Assembly: GCA_963210315.1 (NCBI GenBank)
Contig: OY723292.1
Location: forward strand, 1,984,001 to 2,048,000
DNA: 64,000 nucleotides
Direction: 5' to 3'
Source of the DNA: Rhynchopus euleeides
Lineage: Eukaryota > Euglenozoa > Diplonemea > Diplonemida > Diplonemidae
Shown here piece after piece: positions 22,273 through 32,000 of the stretch. Each line of letters starts with the position of its first letter. Position 1 is the stretch's first letter. A program made the translations under genes and the position numbers. The notes beneath the pieces are model-generated. The model had not been told where the DNA came from and searched no databases. It was given only the letters and a program-made list of their open reading frames with translations.

Positions 22273-22342
22273 GGAAGCGTCAACGCATCAAACGAAGTAT
22301 CAACAGTAGAGAAAGAGCGGCAGAGTTGAAGTGACACTTTTT
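22273..22342 (+). repeat. Right half of a fold-back repeat at the element's right end
   Basis: It begins with the core GGAAGCGTCAACGCA, then CAGTAGAGAAAGAGCGGCAG and the arm GTTGAAGTGACACTTT. The arm pairs with the arm at 17181-17201 on the left side of the element (AAAGTGTCA, then CTCTGCC). Together the two halves make the same box order as the undivided copies elsewhere. Confidence 0.85.
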
Positions 22343-22465
22343 ACGCACACGACTTTCGCGCGGAAAGTGTCATTCAGCTCTGCCAAACGTGCTCTACACA
22401 CCACCCCCTTCATCAGGCAAGTGGGTTTGTAAGTGTGTGTGGAAGCGTCAACGCATCAAACGAAG
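22343..22465 (+). repeat. Second left half-repeat, adjoining the right direct repeat
   Basis: A near-identical copy of 17160-17273, with its core at 22441-22455, continuing for ATCAAACGAAG as in the right half-repeat. It is cut off exactly where the 1.71 kb direct repeat begins. A right-half/left-half junction of this kind resembles the split direct repeats of some tyrosine-recombinase retroelements. Confidence 0.85.
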
Positions 22466-22736
22466 CCGCCCGGAGCGCTGGATCCCCTTCCAGCAGCCCA
22501 GCCCCTTTGAGTTCCCCGTGTTCAAGGCGGGGCGCCGCATCTGCCTGGGGAAGGACATGGCGATGTTTGAGGCCACCGTTGTGGCGGCCACGATGCTGCA
22601 GAACTTCACGCCCGAGGTGGTGCGCCCTGAAGCGGTGACCTTCGGGGCGAAGATCACGATGAACTGCAAAGACACCACGACAGGCGGAGACGAGCTGTGG
22701 CTGCGGATGAGGCCCAGGCAGGCACCGTCGCCATGA
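22466..22736 (+). pseudogene. Duplicated 3' end of the P450 gene
   Basis: This carries the last 90 codons of the P450 at 14040-15716, from RPERW through the heme loop FKAGRRICLG to the stop, with no change seen. There is no upstream part: it is preceded by half-repeat sequence, so it cannot make a P450. A frame that happens to be open runs into it from 22389, but the joined product has no oxygenase core. Confidence 0.95.
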
Positions 22737-24178
22737 GGCGGAAGCGCCGGAAGCCCTGCTGTGCATACACACAGCCGGTGTGCCATGTGGCAGTGTGCAC
22801 AGCGCCCGTGCATAGCGGCATTAACAACCAAATTAACAACCAAAAGGGAAGGTCGCCGCACCGCCCCCTCTGTTCTGAGCGTGCCACCAGCGCATATGGT
22901 GGCCGAATGACGCTCAATTTTGTGATGTTCGATATCTCCTTTTTCAGGTTGTGTGGCCTGTGGTGGCCCACTTGCGACAGTGCTGGATTGCTGCCGCCTG
23001 CACCACCCCATCTCGGGTGGTGGCGCTGTGACATAGTCTCTCGCGCCGGCGTGACCAATCACTCGCAAGGGGGTCTGCCATGAAATCCCTGACCCCACAC
23101 CTACACCTGCACATCGACTGCCAGACGATGATTTCACTTTTGCGCCTTGCCGAGAATCAGACACAGCGCAGACATATATCTGCGCGTTTCGTGTAACCAA
23201 CGAACCATGCCTCTTGTCCCTTGTCCCTGTTATCCCTTGCCACCACAGCAGAAAGGACGGCTGCACAAGAAAAAACACATTACGCACGCCGCCCTCCTTT
23301 TTTTGCCTCTAGCCTACCACAGCTCCCGAATCCCTCCCCGTACCCCGTGTCGATGCTTTACACAACGCACAAGCGATTTCCCTGCTTTGTGATCCCCACA
23401 CGCAGGAAGTTCGGTTGTACAGGAAGATCGTGCAGCAGCACTCTGTGGCCCTGCGCTGCGGGTGGACTGCACGCATCTTCTGCTCCTTTGCCACCGTCGG
23501 AGCGTCACTCTCGCTGAACCCGACACCCCGGGGGGGGGTGGCCTTCGTCCAGAAGAATGCATAAAAGTAAAGTGTTCCACACTGTATCAGTTACTCCTGC
23601 AGCGGTCTCTCGTGGACCTCTGTAAGATGCAGGTGCGCTAATCCAACATTGCCAGCATTGCCAACATTGCCAACATTGCCAACGCAGAAGAGTGAGAAAA
23701 AAGTGAGCCGGCTTCATAGAGCTGGCTGCACGGGTTTGCCACAGTTTGCCACAACAGTGACAGAGGGCGAAGGCCCCCCCTCCGTCTGTTCACTCGCCCT
23801 TCATCGCCGCACTAAACATCCTTCGTTAGTCACGAATCCACAAGCGTCTCTCACTGCCTGGCAATGATTTAGCACGTTTGCTGTCGATGATCGATAGATC
23901 TTTCCCCCCCCCCCCCCAATAAAAAGGACACCCCGAGGGTGTGTGTCTTGCCTTACCCCCGCACACCTGTGTGAAGGAAATGCCACAGCACAGCCACATG
24001 AGATCTGCACACACCGAGCCTCACCCACCACAGGAGGTGAGGCTTTGTGTGTGGAAGCGTCAACACACCACAAGCCAACTCCGAGCAAAGAGCGGCGGAT
24101 TGTTGTGGCATTTTCTTCCAGTAATCTTGAATGATGCACAAAGTTTGGAGGAGTGCGTCACGCGGTTGATTTTTTTGT
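22466..24178 (+). repeat. 1.71-kb direct repeat, right copy
   Basis: Copy of 15446-17159 at an offset of 7,020 bp (7,019 after the C run). It ends at TTGATTTTTTTGT, after which GTGTTTCTGTC continues; that continuation presumably represents the original downstream sequence of the locus. It contains a second copy of fold-back repeat B at 23976-24119. Confidence 0.97.
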
Positions 24179-25358
24179 GTGTTTCTGTCTCGTCACATGT
24201 GCCCTACGCTTGCAGGCCCCCTTTAGGCGCCAATGCATCAAGAATGCAAATTTAGGAAACGTGATTGATATGCCTTTTTTTGGGAACACTTTTCGTACGA
24301 CGCCTCCACGTCTCGGATACTCTTCATCCAAACAAGCCCCCCTCCCCCTCCCCCTCCCCTACCCAGTTTGTCGTTCTTCTGTTGGATCTTGCGGCCCCAC
24401 TCACACCACTCGTCACACTGAGGAGTGGTGTCGCAAAGAGAGGGTCTGTGTTCCGACGATAATATTTTTTCGAAGGAAAATTGTACAACCGGAGCTTTAT
24501 GATTCGCACCTTCACTTTACAGGGCCGCAACACGGCCTTGGGGAGACAAAAAGCGCTCAACATTACAAAAATTATTCCGGGTCTGTTTTCACACAGCTTC
24601 TGGACAGAGTGTATGCCATAAATCGAAGGGAGTACATTTTCTGTTGCTTACTCACCACCGGAAGTCAAGGGAAACGAGCTTGTTTGTTTACCGCCTGCCT
24701 GAGCAGTGCAGAATGAGGGTGACAGATCACGTGGTATGAGGGATCTCTTGCGTCTGATCTCTGATGTACGCCCCCGATCCCAAACACGATGATGGCATAC
24801 CACCCATACACAACAGCAGGACATCTCCCGACGCAACGCAGGCCAGGCTTATATATGTGGCTCCTCTCCCGTACAGTTTGACTTCCACCTGTTGCTGCCC
24901 CTGCCGGTTGCGTCATATGCCTACCTCAGCATGTGTCTCTGCGTTCATCCGGCACCCTGTCAGGGGCCTGGTGCCAGAGTTGTGGCAAACTCAGATGCTA
25001 AGTAACTCGACACCAGGAAAGCACGCTACCCCAGTGTCGCCCGGACCCCCCTCATTCCCCCCCCCCCCCCTCCTAGCCCCCCCACCACCACATGTGGGCA
25101 CGCATGTTTTTGAATCCACCTCTCAGCTGACGGTGCCCCCTCTGCAGCCAAACAATATCTCGCGGGACACCCACAACCTTCTATTCCCATAGTTTAGTGA
25201 GGCGGGTCACTGCCGCCACCATGCTGTTGTGGCACTGTTCCGAATGGGACTGTCTCGTGGCAGCGACACTCATCAGGCCCCCCCCCCCCTCTCCCTCCCC
25301 TCTGTCACCCAACCACCCCCTCCTTCGCAGAGGCTCCATCCTGCTGCCTGCCGCCACC
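24179..25358. other. Intergenic, no gene recognised
   Basis: Contains the 24505-24615 relative of the repeat at 13843-13955, then AT-poor sequence. A C-rich tract ending in CTTCGCAG (AG at 25329-25330) comes 28 nt before the next start codon. Confidence 0.6.
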
Positions 25359-26261
25359 ATGAGCAGCGCAGTCAGAGCCGCACGCCTGCGCGAGATCCTT
25401 TCGCGGAAGGGGGTGCACCGGATGCCATGCGCCTTCGACGCCTTCAGCGCGCGCCTTATTGAGCGCGCGGGATACGACTTCACCTTCATGACGGGGTTCG
25501 GAGTCAGCGCTTCCCGACTGGCTGTGCCCGACGCTGGGCTGATCAGCTACGGTGAGATGATCGATCAGGGCCGCAGCATCTGCCAGGCAATCTCGCTCCC
25601 CGTTATCGGCGATGCCGACACAGGCTTCGGCAACGCTCTGAGCGTGAAGCGCACCGTTAGCGGATACGCCGCTGCAGGATTTGCCGGCATTATGATTGAG
25701 GACCAGGTGGCTCCCAAGCGATGCGGGCATGTCAAGGGAAAGGCTGTCGTGTCACGGGATGACGCTCTGCGCAGGATGGAAGCTGTGTTCGAGGCACGCG
25801 AGGAGATCCGTCAGCAGGGGCACGACCTTGTCGTTCTGGCGAGGACCGACGCGTGCACCACGCTTGGGCTGGATGAGGCTATCGCGCGTGCCAACCTGTT
25901 CTCCGACATGGGCGCTGAGATCCTGTTCGTCGAGGCGCCTCCCAGCACCTCAGACCTGCAGCGCATCGGGCAGGAGGTGCGTGGCGGCAGCCTGCTCGCA
26001 AACCTCGTGGAGGACGGCGACACCCCGATCCTGTCCCCGGCAGAGCTGGAGGCACTCGGCTTCCACGTCATCGCCTACCCCATCACGCTGCTGAGCGCAG
26101 CGGGGCGTGCTATGGAGGGCGCGCTGGAGGCGCTGAAGACGCAGGAGCACCCGCAGAACCTGCTCCCATTCCAGAAGGTGAAGGACATCGTGGGCTTTCC
26201 GGAGTACGACGCTGATCTGAAGAGGCTCGAGGCTCCGGACAACGCACATGCTCGGTCCTGA
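25359..26261 (+). CDS. Isocitrate lyase / PEP mutase superfamily enzyme
   Basis: 300 residues, no intron. The superfamily's metal and substrate boxes are present: DADTGFGN with DTGFGN at 87-92, EDQ at 114-116, KRCGH at 120-124 (the catalytic-loop cysteine motif of lyases) and RTDA at 162-165, then VEAPPS. The lyase-type KRCGH loop and the DTG-x-GN box recall plant petal-death protein and fungal oxaloacetate hydrolase or methylisocitrate-lyase-like enzymes, which cleave C-C bonds of 2-oxo or malate-type acids. The exact substrate is not predictable. The start at 25359 has the context GCCGCCACC and follows an acceptor-like AG. An in-frame ATG at 25221 has the identical context and would add a 46-residue N-terminal extension. 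Confidence 0.85.
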   Translation: MSSAVRAARLREILSRKGVHRMPCAFDAFSARLIERAGYDFTFMTGFGVSASRLAVPDAGLISYGEMIDQGRSICQAISLPVIGDADTGFGNALSVKRTVSGYAAAGFAGIMIEDQVAPKRCGHVKGKAVVSRDDALRRMEAVFEAREEIRQQGHDLVVLARTDACTTLGLDEAIARANLFSDMGAEILFVEAPPSTSDLQRIGQEVRGGSLLANLVEDGDTPILSPAELEALGFHVIAYPITLLSAAGRAMEGALEALKTQEHPQNLLPFQKVKDIVGFPEYDADLKRLEAPDNAHARS

Positions 26262-27684
26262 GAAGAAGGGGTGAAGGTGGGGGTGAGGGTGGGTTGCTTC
26301 TTTCCTTCTTATCTTGTGCAGCGCTCTCTCACTGAGACTCAGGTTTATTTTCGCGCTCTCCCGTGAGCAGCTGGAAAACGAGGCGCTGCTGGCATAGCAT
26401 AAATGTGCCCCGCACCGCCTAGCTTTTTGCCTCAACTTGCCGAAGTAGCGAACTCCCCCCCCTGAGAGGTGGGTTATTTTGCATCAACCGCCCTGTGCGC
26501 TTCTTCCGGGAAGTGGGCCAATGCAACTCGGCCGCTCCTTCCCATGGTTGCCACAGAAGCTTTTAAATGTTATTCGTTCGTCACAACTGGGGTTAGAACT
26601 CACATGATGTGCCTGGCATACTGTGCTTGGCCTTCGCTCCAAAGTTGCGAAGGAGGGGGCCCACGTGCCATATGGGATTCCTCACGAGCCATGTCTGCCT
26701 ACACAACGTTTTCGGGAGAAGCGAAGCGCAACGCGCGGGGGGTGGAAATAGCGCGCAGCTCCTTCCAACCCATCTGGGCACCTTTGCTTCTTCTTCCCGA
26801 CTGTACGACCCGTCCCACCCCACACACACACACATCCCCCCTACACGAGCATAGCACTAGATCTTGGACACAACCCAGCGGACATGCCACCTCCTGCATT
26901 TCTCTTTCCCAAGTGGTGTGTCACATGTCCCTGTGTCGGGGACATTCGACACAGGGGGCATGTGCCCTGCTGTGTTCCATTTCCCAACGATCCTCCCCCT
27001 CCCGACCTCTCCTCCGCGCCTCCTGCTGCCTTTACGCCCTCCGTGCCCACCCCTGGCCCCTCCCCAGTTGTGCTGAAGAACCAATGAGAGAAGGACCAAA
27101 CCCACACCCCCTCCGCATTTCTTACCTCCTGCATGCATCACTCGATTGATGTGTGAATGCCCTCCCCCCCCCCTACGGTAGGCTGCCTTCCCCTATTCAG
27201 TCTTACTCGTCATCTTGGGGAGGGGGAAACCCCTATACACCTGGGGCGATGGGGCGATGCGTCGACAGCTGAGGGGGTGAATGGGATGACGGCGCGCCCA
27301 CACCCCTCTCCCCCTCCTGCCCCTCCCGTCGCATTCATGCTGTGTCGTGGCTGTATTTTCAGGAGGACTCCTGACCCAACTTGTGTTGGTCGGGGGGCCT
27401 GGTGGGCCTTGCAGCTGGTTCTGCCTTGGGTTACGTCGGCGGCACTCTGAAGGCCCACAGCCACATATCCACCACCCCCTCTCTCTTCCCAGCAGGCTAC
27501 ACAAAGAGGCGATGCCTGGAGGCCTACACGCGTGCTTCTGAGGGGGTGGCACGGGGTCAGGGGGGGGGGGGGGGTGGGGGAGTTAGGTCGATTTTGACGA
27601 CACGTGCAGCGAGTGGGTCAGAGAAGGTTCCACCACCACCACACCCACACCCAACACCCTCTCTCTCCCTCTCTCTCTCTCCAC
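26262..27684. other. Intergenic, possible small undetected gene near 27.4 kb
   Basis: Mostly C-rich low-complexity sequence. Around 27390-27540 a phase reading GLVGLAAGSALGYVGG and later YTKRRCLEAYTRAS looks like a short membrane protein broken by introns. No consistent donor/acceptor set joins the pieces, so I do not call a gene. A G run lies at about 27560-27572 and a CT run ends just before the next start. Confidence 0.4.
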
Positions 27685-28302
27685 ATGGATTGGTGGTCCA
27701 ATGTGCAGAAGCGCTATGAGAATGTGGCGCAGAGGGCGGAGGAAGCAGCTGGTGTGCTGCAGGGCCACATCACAAACCTGGCTGAGCGGACGCAGCAGTC
27801 TGTCGGCGCGGTTGTGCAGGGCGTCAACGAGTTTGCCTCATCCACCCTCGTCGGCGTAGTCGTCCCCTGCACGCCTGTGTCGCAGCGCGACCTGCCTGAT
27901 GCGCTTCTGGCTGTGCACGACCCCCAGACACAAGCCAGCCTCAGCACAGAAGCCATCCTGCAGCTCTTCCCAGAACCGCCGGACTTCTCAGGTGCTGCAG
28001 AGCTCGAGCCAGACCCGACCCCCTGTGGCGGCGCCTCAGAGCCAGATGCTGGCGGGCCTCCAGGCCCCTGTGGCGGCGATGGAGCTTCCGAAGCTGGCAG
28101 CAGATCAGCACCTGCATCGCCTGTGGGGGCTGACGCAGGGGCGTGCCCGCCACCCTGCCCCGCAGACATGGGGTGTGAGGCGGTGCCTCCCGCAGCGGCT
28201 GCAGAGGGGAGTGACGTAGAAGGAGTGACGGGGCCTGACACACCACCACCACCAGCAGCAGCAGTGCCCCAGGCGCCTGTCCCGAGTGGGGCCGAAGGGT
28301 AG
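27685..28302 (+). CDS. Unknown protein with helical N-terminus and Pro/Ala/Gly-rich tail
   Basis: 205 residues. The N-terminal 60 residues (starting MDWWSNVQKRYENVAQRAEE) are predicted amphipathic helix of the kind seen in membrane-associated trafficking proteins. After LVGVVVPC the sequence becomes acidic and rich in Pro, Ala, Gly and Cys without domains. The start follows a long CA/CT tract with no AG in between. An AG at 27705-27706 just inside the frame could be an acceptor, in which case this would be the last exon of a longer gene. No family is recognised. Confidence 0.5.
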   Translation: MDWWSNVQKRYENVAQRAEEAAGVLQGHITNLAERTQQSVGAVVQGVNEFASSTLVGVVVPCTPVSQRDLPDALLAVHDPQTQASLSTEAILQLFPEPPDFSGAAELEPDPTPCGGASEPDAGGPPGPCGGDGASEAGSRSAPASPVGADAGACPPPCPADMGCEAVPPAAAAEGSDVEGVTGPDTPPPPAAAVPQAPVPSGAEG

Positions 28303-29089
28303 CGGCAGGCTTTGGTGAGGCGCTGAAAGGGGTGGGAGAGACGTTGTTGTGCGGTTTGCGTTGCTTTGCGGGCTGATCTTGTCGTGCCCTTCCTTCTTCC
28401 TCACGGGATGCGGTGACGCTTCCTCCGACAAATAAATAACCCGCAATTCCGGATTCCGGCGACAGAGCACCTACACCCCTTGCCTTGACCCCCCCCTTCG
28501 CTACCAGGTGTGGCTGAGTGGTAAAACGTGAATTCTTCGTTCCCCTCACTGACTGACAAGCTGTGACTGCATGGTAGCGAGGGCCACCCCTCAAACAGCA
28601 CACAGCACGACATGTGAGTGGGTAACGTCATCAGGCTCAACGACACTGCAGTCTACCCCACAAGTGGTGTCGTCCTCACTGGGTCGTGCTCTGATTTTCT
28701 TCCGTAAAACTAGAATAGGAGTGTGTCAGGTAGTGTTCGGGCTCCAGGGCAGTGGGGCACCGTGTGCCAAACGGTGTGTGGATAGACCCCCTCCCTCCCC
28801 CTCTCTCTCACTCCCTCCCACCCACAGCAAGATAGGATATCTCAAGAAGGCGCCGCACGCCTCCACACCCTCCACCTGTGTGGGAGCCTCTGACGCCTTG
28901 TCCTGACTGCAGCCCCCCTTCGGCGAGAGCCACCCCCTCCAATGCCCTGCCCCCTATGCTGCTCTCTTTATCGTCTAGGCTGTGATTTGTTCTTTGCATT
29001 GGCACGGTGCATGTCGCCCTTTTCTCACACACACACAACATCCTTTCGTGCAGGGCGCGGGTGGGTTGGCGGGGGCGCCTTCTGCTCCG
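28303..29089. other. Intergenic, no gene recognised
   Basis: No coding signal apart from leader sequence. CACACACACAA followed by CGTGCAG (AG at 29052-29053) lies 36 nt before the helicase start. A run like a tRNA A box at about 28510 has no partner. Confidence 0.6.
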
Positions 29090-32000
29090 ATGGACGTCTT
29101 CGCCAAGCTGCATCGGGCGTCCATCAACTCTAAAGTATGCAGCGAGCTCGACAACCATCTGGGTGCTAATGAAGACAACAAAGATGTCGCGATGTTCCTG
29201 ATCGACACTGTCGAGGAGCAGGGCACCCTGCAGGCGGTGAAGGCGGAGGTGGGCGACGAGCTGCCTGACTACCTTGTGGAGAGCCTCTACACCCTCATCA
29301 AGCGCATGCTCCGCCCCGCGGCGCCTGCGCAGCCGGCGCCGCCCGCCGCCGCACCCCCTGCCGCACCCGCCGCTGCTGCAGGGCACCCCCCGCTGCCCAG
29401 CGGGCCTCCGCCCGCTGCCTCCCGCAGCAGTGGCGACCGCGACAGAGACAGGGACAGGGACAGGAGGGGCGACAGGGATCGCGATAGGCGGCGCTCCCCT
29501 TCGGATGACGACCGTGACAGGCGCAGGCGCCGCGATGGTGATGATGACCGCAGCAGCCGCAGGGACAGGAGGGAGGACAGGGGTGACAGGGACCGGCGTG
29601 ACGACCCCCGGGGTGGGCGGCAGGTCATGACGCCTGAAGAGCAGATGGAGCGCACGCGGAAGTGCAAGGACCTGGACCTCTATGGGGTGTACCGGGGGAC
29701 GGTGCAGAGCGTGAAGGAGTACGGTGCGTTCATATCGCTGGATGCGGCGATGCCTGAAGAGTGGCGTGTGGTGGTGAAGCGTGAGGGGCTCTGCCATGTG
29801 TCGAAGATGGACGTGTCCGGGTCTGACGCGCGTGAGCACGTCAAGCGTGGGCAGGTGGTGTACGTCAAGGTGATGGCGAAGAGCGACCAGCGGCTCGACC
29901 TCGACATGCGCGAATGCAACCAGACCACAGGCGAGGACATGCGCCCCCGCAAGTCCTCGACGCGCGAGTCGATGTTCGAGATGCGCCAGCGCGAGCCGCA
30001 GTACCAAGGCAGCATATCGGGGCTGTCGTACAACGATGACCGGCCGCAGGGCAACGAGGGCCGCAAGCAGCGCAAGTTTGCAACTCTCACGGAGTCGGAG
30101 AAGTGGGAGCTGCTGCAGATGCGCAAGGCAGGCGCCTTCCGCGATGTTGCTGACGACCCGCTCTTCAAACCCACGACAGGTGTGCTGGAGGAGATCGACG
30201 AGGTGGAGGATGTTGACGTCGACATCGAGCGCAACGAGCAGGAGCCGTCCTTCCTGCGCGGCATGAGCGCACAGGGCAAAATGAACGTCTCCCCCGTGAA
30301 GCTGACGCGTGGCCCCGACTCTGCGCTTGTCAAGGCTGCTGAGAGCGGCCGCAAGCTTGCGAAGGAGCGGCGTGATATCAAGGACGAGGAGTACCGCAAC
30401 AAGAACCAGACCGACTCGCAGGCCATCTCCAAGTCCTACGAGGACCCCGACGCGCCCCTGATGCTTGCTGCCACACAGCGGCAGGGTGGCGCAGCTGCGC
30501 AGGCGGGTGCGCCTGAGGAGCCTGCTTGGAAGAAGGCGATGGGGACGTCTTTCGGGAAGATCGCCACCTCGTCCATCATGGAGCAGCGCATGTCACTGCC
30601 TGTGTACAAGTATAAGAACGAGATCATCGCTGCCGTGAAGGAGAACCAGTCCCTGGTGGTCATCGGGGAGACGGGGAGTGGCAAGACCACGCAGATCACG
30701 CAGTACCTGCTGGAGGGGGGCCTGGCCCCCGGCAACAAGAGGATCGGGTGCACGCAGCCCAGGCGCTTCGCCGCCACCTCAGTCTCACAGCGCGTCGCCG
30801 ATGAGTACGGGTGCAAGTGCGGGGAGGAGGTGGGGTACGCTATCCGCTTTGACGACAACACATCCCCCAAGACGCGCATCAAATACATGACTGACGGTAT
30901 GCTTCTCCGTGAGCTGCTGATTGATGGCGACCTGAAGAACTACAGCGTCATCATGCTCGACGAGGCGCACGAGCGCACCGTGAACACCGACGTGCTGTTC
31001 GGGCTGCTGAAGTCTCTCCTCCCCCGCCGCCCCGACTTCCGCCTCATCGTCACATCCGCGACGCTCGACGCCGAGAAGTTCTCCGGGTTCTTCAGCAACG
31101 CCCCCATCCTGCAGATCCCCGGCAGGACCTTCCCCGTCAACATCCTGTTCGCGACGGAGGACGAGACGGACTACGTCGACCAGGCGATCGTCACTGCGCT
31201 CCAGATCCACGTGGAAGAGCCTGCAGGCGACATCCTGCTGTTCCTCACTGGTGAGGAGGAGATCAACACCGCATGCGAACGCATCGATGAGTACATGAAG
31301 AAGCTCGGCCCGAAGCTGCCGAAGCTCCTCGCCCTGCCCTGCCACGCGAAGCTGCCTCCGGAGATGCAGGCGCGTGTGCTGGAGCCCCCACCTCCTGGCG
31401 GGCGCAAGATCGTCATTGCGACGAACATCGCCGAGACGTCTGTCACCATCGACGGGGTTTACTTTGTGATCGACCCTGGCCTCAGCAAGCAGAAGCGCTA
31501 CAACCCAAAGCTCGGGATGGACGTGCTGGAGGTCGCCCCCATCTCCCAGGCCTCTGCGAAGCAGCGCTCGGGCCGCGCAGGTCGGACGGGCCCCGGCATG
31601 TGCTACCGCCTCTACACGGAGCACGAGTTCACGCAGAACATGCTCGAGATGACTGTCCCAGAGATCCAGCGCACCAACCTGGAGAGCACGGTCCTCATGA
31701 TGAAGGCGATGGGCATCCACGACATGCTCTCGTTCCCCTTCATGGATGCGCCTGCGAAGGACACTCTCGTGTTTGCGCTCGAGAGCCTCTACGCTCTCGG
31801 CGCGCTGGACGACGAGGGGCTCCTGACGAAGCTGGGGCGCCTGATGTCGGAGTTCCCCCAGGAGCCCCCCCTGAGCAAGGTGCTGATTGTCTCCGTCGAC
31901 TTCGGGTGTGCGGAGGACGTGACGACGATCCTGGCGATGGTGCAGGCGCAGAACATCTTCTACAGGCCGAAGGAGAAGCAGGTGACTGCCGATGCGAAGA

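Larger units (their letters stand above)
17160..22465 (+). mobile_element. Tyrosine-recombinase retroelement, DIRS/VIPER group, with flanking repeat halves
   Basis: The cassette between the two 1.71 kb direct repeats contains, left to right, a half fold-back repeat (17160-17273), a tandem-repeat block, a gag-like frame, a tyrosine-recombinase frame and a reverse-transcriptase/RNase H frame. After these come a matching right half-repeat (22273-22342) and another left half-repeat (22343-22465). Elements of this group integrate as circles through a tyrosine recombinase rather than an integrase. Gene order gag, recombinase, RT is that of VIPER-type elements. The two occurrences of GGAAGCGTCAACGCA (17259 and 22273) are 5,014 bp apart and define the likely inserted unit. 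The copy looks largely whole and young, since the flanking repeats are almost identical. Confidence 0.85.

Noticed and set aside
22199-22465. Ordinary LTR-retrotransposon ends
   Set aside because: The element encodes a tyrosine recombinase and no integrase or protease was seen, and its borders are half-repeats split at a core rather than long terminal repeats.
22389-22736. A 115-codon frame ending in the P450 heme loop
   Set aside because: It joins half-repeat sequence to a duplicated gene end; it has no start region or oxygenase core.
28505-28560. A tRNA-like A box (GTGTGGCTGAGTGGTAAAA)
   Set aside because: No B box of the GGTTCGA type and no acceptor stem pairing are found.
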